The position numbers and the translations under genes are program-made. This document shows, one piece after another, positions 37,720 to 45,273 of a stretch of 64,000 bases of DNA (position 1 is its first letter; every line of letters begins with the position of its first letter). The notes under the pieces are model-generated. The model worked only from the letters and a program-made list of their open reading frames with translations, made no database searches and was not told the DNA's origin. This DNA is from Gaetbulibacter sp. S0825 (GTDB taxonomy: Bacteria; Bacteroidota; Bacteroidia; Flavobacteriales; Flavobacteriaceae): contig NZ_JAATJT010000001.1 in NCBI RefSeq assembly GCF_011777505.1, forward strand, positions 434,001 to 498,000, read 5' to 3'.

Positions 37720-39519
37720 TTATTTGCTTTTTTTTCTCAACCAAGCCTCTCTTGCTGCTTTTTGCTCGTTGTTAGCATTTTCGTCTATATTTATAGAATA
37801 CGAAGGATCTGATTTAAAAGTTAGAGTTGTTTCATTTTTATTTCCTAAACGCTCATATACTATTTTAGTAACATCACCTGCCTTAAACTTGGTCATTAAA
37901 GTGTTAAAATCTAAATCATCACTTAACACATAATCTCCTACTTGGATTATGGTGTCACCATTTTCAAGTCCTGCTTCATAGGCTGATGAACCAATACTTG
38001 TATAGCCAAAAATTTTGCCCTGCCTAACACTTGCTCCAAAACTTGGTTTTGTATTGTCTTGCGTTAACGATACACCAACTGTTTCAAACAAACGTTTCAT
38101 GTCTGGCATACCACTTTTATGCACATAATTATTGAAGAACGTGTCTCCAAATCCTTCGCCTGCATATTCATTAAGTGCATTCTGTAAATCTGGAATAGTA
38201 TATGGTTTTTCATCCTTTCCTAATGTATTCCATACTAGCTTCATGTAATCGTCTATATTTAGATTTTTTTCACGAAGAGATAAGTCTAGAGCTAAACCTA
38301 AAGCACTTCCATAAGAATAATACGAAATAAAGGTATTCCCTCTATTTACAGGGTCTACTGAACGTGCAGCATCAACAAAAGGTGCTTGATAGCTCATTTC
38401 AATAACATTAAAAAATTGTCTCCCTGGAGAATTCCATACATAATTAAAGGTTCCTGAAAGCCCTCTTACGTAATTTTCTGGTTCCATGAGTCCTGCGCGA
38501 CATAAAATTAAGTTGGTATAGTAGCTTGTAAATCCTTCGGCAAACCAAAGTTCACCACTCATATTTGCTTCTTCAAAATCGAAAGGTTCTAAAGATTGAG
38601 GGCGAATACGCTCGACATTCCACGCATGGAAAAATTCATGCGATACTGTACCAATATTACTTCTCATACCTCCATTAGCTAAACTTCTAGTAGATGTTAC
38701 CACAGTTGAATTACGGTGCTCCATACCATCACCAGATGCATTAGGTATGTAACATGCTAAGAAATAATAATTATCGTAATCGAAATCTGGCAATTCACCA
38801 AAAACAGCTTCTTGCTCTAATACTACTTTCTTTACTTTTTCGAAATACTCATCCAATTCGGCATCTGTACCATTATGATGTAAAACAAGGTTAACTGTTT
38901 GTCCTTTTACATCAAACGAACGAACTCCATGGTCGCTAATTTCGGTTGGACTATCCATAAAATACTGCAAATTAGGCGCATAATATGTGCTCCCCTCTTT
39001 GTGTTTTAATTGTGTTGCCACTTTCCAGTTTAAATCCTCACGAACATTAAACGTTACTTCCATTTCGTCGTTCGCTAAACTTGGCGCATACATAAATGTT
39101 GCAGGAATATTTAAATGTGCATGTGTTTCGTCTATTTGAGCATACGTTCCACCTCCTCTATTGGCAAACAATGTGTATGATACTTTTATCGTACCATCAT
39201 GACCATTTACTTTCCAAGAATAAGGGTCTGGTCTTGTCGTTTCCAGTTCGTTTCCTTGGCTATCGGTTACTTTAACTGCGTATACATTTTTCATAAACTC
39301 GTGCAATGCATAGCGTCCTGGAGAAGTACGACTCATTCTAAACTCTACTTCACCATTATTTAAATTAGTGAATGTTGCTTCGACATTTGCTTCGTGATGC
39401 ACTGCATTTTCAAACGAAATATCATACGTTGTAGAAATGCCTTTTGATGCTTCTTCTGTTTGAGTGTTTTTACAATTAAAGAAGACTAAAAGTGTAAGAA
39501 ATAAGAAATATTTTTTCAT
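37720..39519 (-). CDS. M61-family metallopeptidase lipoprotein with PDZ domain
   Basis: 599 residues from the ATG at 39519, which begins a lipoprotein signal (MKKYFLFLTLLVFFNCKN, Cys16); the ATG at 39549 is less likely. The zinc site is HEFFH (His294, Glu295, His298) with the third ligand Glu328 in LWFAEGFTSYY, as in the gluzincin M61 (glycyl aminopeptidase) family. The N-terminal half is beta-rich; residues about 490-570 form a PDZ domain (SFGASVRQGKIFGYTSIGSSAYEAGLENGDTII, shown here as GKIFGYTSIGSSAYEAG). Probably degrades peptides at the envelope. It stands alone, on the strand shared with its neighbours. Confidence 0.92.
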   Translation of the reverse strand: MKKYFLFLTLLVFFNCKNTQTEEASKGISTTYDISFENAVHHEANVEATFTNLNNGEVEFRMSRTSPGRYALHEFMKNVYAVKVTDSQGNELETTRPDPYSWKVNGHDGTIKVSYTLFANRGGGTYAQIDETHAHLNIPATFMYAPSLANDEMEVTFNVREDLNWKVATQLKHKEGSTYYAPNLQYFMDSPTEISDHGVRSFDVKGQTVNLVLHHNGTDAELDEYFEKVKKVVLEQEAVFGELPDFDYDNYYFLACYIPNASGDGMEHRNSTVVTSTRSLANGGMRSNIGTVSHEFFHAWNVERIRPQSLEPFDFEEANMSGELWFAEGFTSYYTNLILCRAGLMEPENYVRGLSGTFNYVWNSPGRQFFNVIEMSYQAPFVDAARSVDPVNRGNTFISYYSYGSALGLALDLSLREKNLNIDDYMKLVWNTLGKDEKPYTIPDLQNALNEYAGEGFGDTFFNNYVHKSGMPDMKRLFETVGVSLTQDNTKPSFGASVRQGKIFGYTSIGSSAYEAGLENGDTIIQVGDYVLSDDLDFNTLMTKFKAGDVTKIVYERLGNKNETTLTFKSDPSYSINIDENANNEQKAAREAWLRKKSK

Positions 39520-39603
39520 GGTTGAAATAGTAAAATAGTGTTTAAGCAACTAAGATACTATTTTTGTAGAATGGTAGAGATTTATAAAAAATAAAAACTT
39601 AAA

Positions 39604-39810
39604 TTAATCTTCAACATACTCCAAAATATCACTTGGTTGACAATCTAAAGCCTTACAAATGGCTTCTAGTGTGGAAAAACGAATAGCTCTTGCTTTACCA
39701 GATTTTAAAATAGAAAGGTTGGCTGTTGTTATATCAATCATTTCAGCCAAATCTTTACTTTTCATTTTCCGTTTGGCGAGCATTACGTCAAGGTTTACAA
39801 TAATTGGCAT
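39604..39810 (-). CDS. XRE-family helix-turn-helix regulator (YozG-like)
   Basis: 68 residues, a bare Cro/C1-type DNA-binding domain: KSKDLAEMIDITTANLSILK carries the helix-turn-helix and CKALDCQPSDILEYVED is the usual end of this short group. It follows a DUF2975 gene by 3 bases, a pairing repeated across many bacteria, in which the small regulator is thought to be controlled by the membrane protein. It is the last gene of the cassette 42440-39604. A dyad at the cassette promoter (42484-42506) is a natural candidate for its operator, which is inference. Confidence 0.9.
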   Translation of the reverse strand: MPIIVNLDVMLAKRKMKSKDLAEMIDITTANLSILKSGKARAIRFSTLEAICKALDCQPSDILEYVED

Positions 39811-39813
39811 AAG

Positions 39814-40338
39814 TTATATGGTTAGGTCGCTATCTTTTTTGAATTCATTTGCTCGTTTAAATATCTCTGCTAATAAGTAGAAAGCCAACGCACAAGGTAT
39901 CAATAATGAAAACTCTGTTTTAAGTTCTGTAAAAAAATCAAAGGAAGATTTTCCTATTAAAGCCAATAAAAATCGTAACACCAAAACATTGATGGCGTAC
40001 CAAATAAAGATATTTCCAATTTTTTTAAAGTAAGAGATGTTTTTATCACTAAAGTATTGGCCTTTATCAACTTCGCTTAAAATGGATAAAAAATAAGTAA
40101 ATCCATAAATAAGATAGCCTCTCCAAAAAAAGAGTCCAGCACTAATGGCATAATAACTCCACTTTATAGCGTTTTTTGATGTAAACCAGCTCTCACTTTT
40201 ATCTGCCGATTTTGCCCAGTTTTGAAACTCTTTAAATTGTTGTAAATCGAACTCTCTTATATCATTTAGTAGTACTGAAACGGCTGTCAATAAAACAGCA
40301 TAAGTAATTATCGTTAAAATTGTTGTGTTATCTTTCAT
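39814..40338 (-). CDS. DUF2975 membrane protein (copy 1)
   Basis: 174 residues with four hydrophobic segments (about 5-25, 60-80, 100-125, 140-160). The C-terminus FKRANEFKKDSDLTI ends in the DLTI motif common to DUF2975 proteins. Together with the XRE gene 3 bases downstream it forms the standard DUF2975-XRE pair. Its first 15 codons resemble the fragment at 41626-41706. Function unknown; a membrane sensor or anti-regulator is possible. Confidence 0.85.
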   Translation of the reverse strand: MKDNTTILTIITYAVLLTAVSVLLNDIREFDLQQFKEFQNWAKSADKSESWFTSKNAIKWSYYAISAGLFFWRGYLIYGFTYFLSILSEVDKGQYFSDKNISYFKKIGNIFIWYAINVLVLRFLLALIGKSSFDFFTELKTEFSLLIPCALAFYLLAEIFKRANEFKKDSDLTI

Positions 40339-40341
40339 ACT

Positions 40342-41592
40342 TTATTTATTGTAAGGTCGCTCAATAATCCAATTAAATCCACGAGAGTTTAAATTGAATT
40401 TTTCGTGTTCTTTTCTTGAAAACATAATGTGTAACGTATCAGATTCTATAATTCCATCGAGCTGAAGAATTTTTGAATTCGGATTTTTATAGTTGAAATT
40501 ATAATTTTCAAGTTCAGAATTCTTTTTATGTATTATTATTTCTTGAGACGTTGAATCTGTTATAAATTTATATTGATGCTTTACATCGTCCATTGTTTTT
40601 ACTGTTGCTTTGTCTTTTAAGTCAACAATAAGATAACGCCATCTATACTTATCTGTAATTAAGGGTTGTAGTGTATCTCCATTTTTAACAAAGTGTGTAG
40701 CTTCCCAAATACCATAAAGTAATGGTTTTTTTCTGTTGTTTCCTCTATGGCTTTCTGTTGTGTAAAAATTGAAAGAGATGAAACTTACAATAATAAGTAA
40801 GCCAATAGATTTAATCCAAAAAATGACTTTATGGTATTCAGTGTTTTGAATAGGATGGTAATAATTGTTTTTTTCTACAGCTTCATTTTTTACGAATACT
40901 TTCAAAAACCTGTTGTCAGTTATAAAAATCACTAAAGTCATTAAGACTAAATGAACTGAAAATAATTTGACAGGAATATCATAACAAAAATTCATTACAG
41001 CAACTTGAGTCATTACGCCAATAACTATAAACGAGCCAAGTGTTTGTGTGCGTCTAGGGATTAAAAGCACACCTCCAAGTACTTCTAAAACACCTATAAA
41101 CACATTAAATCCTTTTGAAAAACCTAAATATGTCCAAGCTAATCCCATTGGAGAAAAATTACCTAAAGGGTCAAGCAAATGTGTTAGTGAAGCTGATGGG
41201 AATTGAAGTTTAAAAATCTTTACAAATCCATAAAGAAGCATTGCAGCTACTATGACAACACGAAGAAATACTAAAAACCAGTATAATAATGTATTGTAGC
41301 TTTTGCTTTTTCTATCTAAAAGGTTCCAAAAAACAAATATTACAAAGGTTAAAACTACATTTACAAATAAAGTTATGTAAGCAAACGTATGGTCTCCACT
41401 ACCATTACCACTTACTTCATATTCGTAATTTATTCCAAAAATGGTTTTGCCAATCCACCTATAAGGCGTTTCAAATAATGGACTTATAAGCGCTAATAAT
41501 ATATACAGTACAAAGTAAGTAAACAATAATCTGAACAACACCTTACTTAAGGTATTCCATTGTTCTTTATATTCTTGTGTAAAAATCTTCAT
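40342..41592 (-). CDS. DoxX-like membrane protein with C-terminal soluble domain
   Basis: 416 residues. The first about 290 hold at least seven hydrophobic segments, with YGFVKIFKLQFPSASLTHLLDPLG and VFIGVLEVLGGVLLIPRRTQTLG recalling DoxX-family membrane proteins (helix pairs with GxxK and EVLGG). From about residue 295 there is a soluble domain (GIWEATHFVKNGDTLQPLI, then YRWRYLIVDLKDKATVKTM) that looks like a small beta-barrel. It sits inside the DUF2975/XRE cassette, 3 bases before DUF2975 copy 1. Exact role unknown; it is not a plain DoxX protein, given its size. Confidence 0.75.
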   Translation of the reverse strand: MKIFTQEYKEQWNTLSKVLFRLLFTYFVLYILLALISPLFETPYRWIGKTIFGINYEYEVSGNGSGDHTFAYITLFVNVVLTFVIFVFWNLLDRKSKSYNTLLYWFLVFLRVVIVAAMLLYGFVKIFKLQFPSASLTHLLDPLGNFSPMGLAWTYLGFSKGFNVFIGVLEVLGGVLLIPRRTQTLGSFIVIGVMTQVAVMNFCYDIPVKLFSVHLVLMTLVIFITDNRFLKVFVKNEAVEKNNYYHPIQNTEYHKVIFWIKSIGLLIIVSFISFNFYTTESHRGNNRKKPLLYGIWEATHFVKNGDTLQPLITDKYRWRYLIVDLKDKATVKTMDDVKHQYKFITDSTSQEIIIHKKNSELENYNFNYKNPNSKILQLDGIIESDTLHIMFSRKEHEKFNLNSRGFNWIIERPYNK

Positions 41593-41625
41593 ATAAAATT
41601 AATAGCTAAATATTATAGTCAGTTA

Positions 41626-41706
41626 CTATCTGTGTTTTTTGGTTAAATGTGTTATAACAAAAACTGCATAAGTGGCTATGATTAAATGAGTTGTATTATC
41701 TTTCTA
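41626..41706 (-). pseudogene. start-less 5' fragment of a third DUF2975 gene
   Basis: On the minus strand, codons from 41703 read KDNTTHLIIATYAVF and run to a TAG at 41626-41628. The N-terminus of DUF2975 copy 1 reads KDNTTILTIITYAVL after its Met: 11 of 15 residues match. The codon in the start position is TAG instead of ATG. The fragment begins 7 bases after the stop of DUF2975 copy 2, where an XRE gene would be expected. It looks like a deletion scar. Confidence 0.75.
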
Positions 41707-41710
41707 AATA

Positions 41711-42226
41711 TTAAATGGTTAAATCATTTTCATATTGCAGCTCCAATCCTCTTTTAAATAATAGCGAGAACACATAAACAATACCTGCTATTAATACAAA
41801 TTCGCTAGAGATTAAGGTTGCTTTTATTCCTTGCGTAGCTTCTAATATGCCAACGTGAATATTATGTGCCACAACTATTGCCCACATTAGTAGAAGGCTG
41901 TAGCTAATAGTTTGCATAGCCTTTAATGCATTTAAATTAAAAGGTCTGTTTATATTTAGATTGCTCAACAGTTTCACTACAAGAAATGCAATATAAGCTT
42001 GAATACTAAACTGAATAATTCTATAGCCAACAATAATAGAATAATGTAATAGGCTATTTTGTTTATAAGCAATTAAATTCATGCCTTCGTATAAATCTTT
42101 AACAGCCCCTTCATTTCCTAAACTGACCAAGTATGATATAATAATTGCACCTGCTTTAAATGACAATCCAATCAAGGCTATCCAAGCAAAAACATGCATT
42201 ATTTTAAGTATTCTTTTTGTTTTCAT
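41711..42226 (-). CDS. DUF2975 membrane protein (copy 2)
   Basis: 171 residues, four hydrophobic segments (about 8-35, 58-85, 105-125, 135-158). C-terminus FKRGLELQYENDLTI again ends in DLTI. The N-terminal residues (MKTKRILKIMHVFAWIAL) differ from copy 1, so this is a diverged paralogue and not a recent duplicate. No XRE gene follows it. The small zinc-ribbon gene lies 7 bases upstream. Probably a membrane component of the same regulatory cassette. Confidence 0.83.
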   Translation of the reverse strand: MKTKRILKIMHVFAWIALIGLSFKAGAIIISYLVSLGNEGAVKDLYEGMNLIAYKQNSLLHYSIIVGYRIIQFSIQAYIAFLVVKLLSNLNINRPFNLNALKAMQTISYSLLLMWAIVVAHNIHVGILEATQGIKATLISSEFVLIAGIVYVFSLLFKRGLELQYENDLTI

Positions 42227-42233
42227 AATATTC

Positions 42234-42440
42234 TTACTTATTCATAAACCAATGTACATGACCGCAATTATTACATATATAGTTTAATGCACTCTTATTG
42301 GCCCAATCTAATTTAAAAAAGGTCATTTTTGGGGTATTCATTAAAGTCGTTCTTCCCCAAAATTTGTCATGCTTACAAATGTTGCATTCTAATTTATTCC
42401 CTTTAACTATTCTTTGTTTTACTTCTTGATTATTAGACAT
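42234..42440 (-). CDS. small zinc-ribbon protein
   Basis: 68 residues. Two CxxC pairs, Cys19-x2-Cys22 (LECNICKHD) and Cys56-x2-Cys59 (YICNNCGHVHWFMNK), about 33 residues apart, form a zinc ribbon. The N-terminal NQEVKQRIVKGNKLE and the C-terminal NCGHVHWF match a family of short ribbon proteins that I recall being encoded near DUF2975 or similar membrane genes. It is the first gene of the minus-strand cassette and has its own promoter and dyad. Function unknown; nucleic acid or protein binding is likely. Confidence 0.82.
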   Translation of the reverse strand: MSNNQEVKQRIVKGNKLECNICKHDKFWGRTTLMNTPKMTFFKLDWANKSALNYICNNCGHVHWFMNK

Positions 42441-42472
42441 AACTTTGTTCTATTTTTGATTAATTGATATTA

Positions 42473-42506
42473 CAAATATAATAAAATTATTGATAAACAA
42501 TAATTT
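42473..42506 (-). promoter_or_regulatory. promoter of the zinc-ribbon/DUF2975 cassette with overlapping dyad
   Basis: Minus strand TATATTTG at 42473-42480 is a perfect -7 element, with TTG 17 bases upstream. Over the spacer and -33 region lies a perfect 9-bp-arm dyad, AAATTATTG-N5-CAATAATTT (42484-42506). The position would block RNA polymerase, as a repressor site would. Confidence 0.55.
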
Positions 42507-42566
42507 ATTATTCTTTTTTAATAATATTATTATTCCAAACACATTAAATAAAAACAAAATTTCACA

Positions 42567-42595
42567 TTGCTCATTCCACAAATTTTTTACATTTG
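42567..42595 (+). promoter_or_regulatory. promoter of the BtuB-like receptor gene
   Basis: TTG (42567-42569) and TACATTTG (42588-42595), 18 bases between, a good Bacteroidota promoter. The ATG follows 19 bases after the -7 box. Confidence 0.7.
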
Positions 42596-42613
42596 CTCGG
42601 TCAAAACTAAGGT

Positions 42614-44443
42614 ATGAGAACAATTAATAGCTTTATAACGGTACTGCTTTTAGTGTTAAGTGGTTACACATCGTTTGCTCAAGAAAAGCAAAACACGAAA
42701 CAATTAGATTCTGTAGTAATTACTTCCAGCAGAATTGATTTACCCTTTAAAGAAAATTCTAGAACTATCACTGTGATATCTGCTCAAGAAATAGCACAAA
42801 ATCCAGCAACAAACGTTACCGAATTATTACAACAAGTAGCTGGTGTTGACATGAGGCGTCGTGGTGTAAATGGTATGCAAGCCGATTTATATATTCGGGG
42901 TGGGAGTTTTGACCAAACTTTAATTCTTATTGATGGTATTAAAGTTGAAGACGCTCAAACTGGTCACCATACTATGAACATGGCTCTACCAATTGAGGTT
43001 ATTGAACGTATAGAAATTATCAAAGGTCCAGCTGCTCGGGTATTTGGGCAAAATGCCTTTACAGGTGCTATTAATATTGTTACAAAAAACAGTACAGTTG
43101 ATGTGAATTCTGCTGGTTTTCAAGTAGGGTCTTTTGGTCAGCAACATGTTACTGGAACTACGGGAATTGATTTTAATAGAACATCGGTTATCGCTCACGC
43201 GTCAGTAAACACATCAGATGGTTACAGACATAATACCGATTTTAAAAATCAGAACTACTTTATAAAAGGTACGTTCAATAAAAACAACACTCCAATTAAT
43301 CTAATAGGCTATTTTACTGACCGTAAGTTTGGTGCCAATGGATTTTATGCATCGCCTTCAGCTATCAATCAATATGAAGAGACACAAAGTAGCTTGATTG
43401 GTGTCACGTCGACTTATAAAAAAGGAAATATCACATTAAAACCCCGTTTATATTGGAAACGTAATCAGGATATGTATTTATTTGTGAGGCATATTCCTTC
43501 CATTTACCGAAACCTACATATTACTAATAAAGTTGGTGGTGAAGTAAATGCATCGTATAAATCTGACTTAGGAATAACTGGTTTTGGAGTTGATGTTGCT
43601 AAGGTATATTTATCTAGTAATAATCTTGGAGATAGAGATCGTTTTATGACAAATGCGTTTTTAGAGCATCGTTTCACTTTTGCTAATGACAAATTAGATG
43701 TCACTCCAGGAATTGCAGTAAACTATTTTTCCGATTTCAAATTCCATGCATTTCCAGGAATTGATATTGGCTATCAAGTAAATGACAATGTAAAAATATA
43801 TGCTAACGCAGGTTACACGTATAGAATTCCAACATATACCGATTTGTTTTATAGAGACCCAACCACACTAGGAAATGAACATTTAGAACCTGAAGAAGCA
43901 CTTACTGAAGAACTTGGGATAAAGTATACTAAAGGAAATTTCTCTGGTTCAATTGCTGTATTTAATCGAGATTCCAATAATTTAATTGATTATGTAAAAG
44001 AAAAATCGGACGATTTATGGGAAGCAACAAATATTCAAGATTTAAACACTATTGGATTGGAAGCGAATGCGTCTATAAATTATACTATGAGTGGTTTTAA
44101 TCAGAATATTACATTAGGATATACGTATTTAGATGAAGATTTAAAAACATCTAAAGTAAATTTCTCAAGATACTCCATCAACTCATTACAACATCACGCC
44201 ACTGCTACTTTTAGGACACAGTTTTTAAAGAATTTTAGGCAAAGTATTGCCTATAAATTTGCAAAACGTACAGAAGGAACAGATAACGAATACCATGTTA
44301 TTGATATAAAAGCAACACTGGATTTAGATTCATTTGAATTATCAATTATTGGAAATAATATTTTTAACACTGATTATACTGAAACTAATCTAGTGCCAAT
44401 GCCAAAAGGGAATGTATTATTGGGTGTAAAATATAAGTTTTAG
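42614..44443 (+). CDS. TonB-dependent receptor (BtuB-like, no regulatory domain)
   Basis: 609 residues: signal peptide ending YTSFAQ (about residue 23), TonB-box-like LDSVVITSSRIDLP, plug about 55-165 (ISAQEIAQNPATNVTELLQQVAG in parts, DLYIRGGSFDQTLILIDGIK, GPAARVFGQNAFTGAINIVT), then a barrel ending NVLLGVKYKF with a terminal Phe. Short, domain-free receptors of this kind carry vitamin B12, siderophores or similar ligands. Transcribed alone from its own promoter. The specific ligand cannot be read. Confidence 0.9.
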   Translation: MRTINSFITVLLLVLSGYTSFAQEKQNTKQLDSVVITSSRIDLPFKENSRTITVISAQEIAQNPATNVTELLQQVAGVDMRRRGVNGMQADLYIRGGSFDQTLILIDGIKVEDAQTGHHTMNMALPIEVIERIEIIKGPAARVFGQNAFTGAINIVTKNSTVDVNSAGFQVGSFGQQHVTGTTGIDFNRTSVIAHASVNTSDGYRHNTDFKNQNYFIKGTFNKNNTPINLIGYFTDRKFGANGFYASPSAINQYEETQSSLIGVTSTYKKGNITLKPRLYWKRNQDMYLFVRHIPSIYRNLHITNKVGGEVNASYKSDLGITGFGVDVAKVYLSSNNLGDRDRFMTNAFLEHRFTFANDKLDVTPGIAVNYFSDFKFHAFPGIDIGYQVNDNVKIYANAGYTYRIPTYTDLFYRDPTTLGNEHLEPEEALTEELGIKYTKGNFSGSIAVFNRDSNNLIDYVKEKSDDLWEATNIQDLNTIGLEANASINYTMSGFNQNITLGYTYLDEDLKTSKVNFSRYSINSLQHHATATFRTQFLKNFRQSIAYKFAKRTEGTDNEYHVIDIKATLDLDSFELSIIGNNIFNTDYTETNLVPMPKGNVLLGVKYKF

Positions 44444-44587
44444 TACCCAAAATATAGGGCCTTCAATCTTAATACAATTTAGTGTTTGTAACAATTAGGT
44501 GTTTTTATATACTAATTAAATAAGAGAGAGATTAGTATCAATCAATCTTACAAATATCTCTTTACTTTAAACTTTTTTACATGAGGA

Positions 44588-44613
44588 AAGACCAAAAAAA
44601 GGTCTTATATTTC
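44588..44613 (+). promoter_or_regulatory. candidate promoter with adjoining dyad for the NfeD-flotillin operon
   Basis: TATATTTC (44606-44613) matches TAnnTTTG except the last base. Immediately upstream AAGACC (44588-44593) and GGTCTT (44601-44606) form a 6-bp-arm dyad with an A7 spacer. It could be an operator or a remnant terminator. Confidence 0.4.
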
Positions 44614-44640
44614 GTTAACATTTTAAACTAGAGTATTATT

Positions 44641-45273
44641 ATGGAATGGTTTTCAGCTTTAGATGGATTCTCCCAATTCTTTTGGGTTATCGCACTCGTT
44701 GGCTCATTGATTTTCGTTTTTGTAATCATCACAACCTTTATGGGAATGGATGGTGGAGATGATTTTGATGGTGGAGGCTCTGAAATAGATGGCGATGCAG
44801 GAATCGGATTTCAATTTATCACATTCAAAAATCTTGTGGGATTCTTTACCATTTTTGGATGGATTGGAATCGCTTGTATAAATTCAGGCTTTTCAAAACC
44901 TTTAAGCGTTATCATTGCTTTAGTTTGCGGACTCATAATGATGACTATTATGGCTGCCATGTTTTACGGTATGCAAAAATTATCAGATAGTGGAACACTT
45001 AACTATAAAAATGCCATTGGAGCCATCGGAGAAGTTTACTTAACCATTGGTGGAAATCGAACTAAAATGGGAAAAGTAAGTGTCAGAGTTCAAGGAACCT
45101 TAAGAGAACTCGAAGCGCTTTCAGATTCACTTTCTGAACTAAAATCAGGCACAATAATTCAAGTTGTAGATGTAACCAGTAATGGCATTTTAATAGTACA
45201 AGAAACTAAAAAACCAATAGAATCAATAAAAACAGAAACATATGAACTACCTAGTGACACAACCAAGCTTTGA
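44641..45273 (+). CDS. NfeD/YuaF-like membrane protein, flotillin partner
   Basis: 210 residues. Three membrane segments (about 14-35, 65-82, 90-112) with an acidic Gly/Asp stretch (MDGGDDFDGGGSEIDGD) in the first loop, then an OB-fold-like C-terminal domain (GAIGEVYLTIGGNRTKMGKVSV, later IIQVVDVTSNGILIVQE). This is the layout of YuaF, which is encoded with the flotillin YuaG in Bacillus. Here the flotillin ATG lies inside its last codons, so the two are translationally coupled. Confidence 0.85.
   Translation: MEWFSALDGFSQFFWVIALVGSLIFVFVIITTFMGMDGGDDFDGGGSEIDGDAGIGFQFITFKNLVGFFTIFGWIGIACINSGFSKPLSVIIALVCGLIMMTIMAAMFYGMQKLSDSGTLNYKNAIGAIGEVYLTIGGNRTKMGKVSVRVQGTLRELEALSDSLSELKSGTIIQVVDVTSNGILIVQETKKPIESIKTETYELPSDTTKL

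Noticed and set aside
39604-42440. DUF2975/XRE cassette as a toxin-antitoxin or defence system
   Set aside because: No toxin fold, nuclease, or abortive-infection motif is visible; all members look like membrane or regulatory proteins.
44594-44600. A7 run near 44594 as a phase-variation tract
   Set aside because: It lies in the spacer of a dyad upstream of the gene, is short, and the whole window is A/T-rich.
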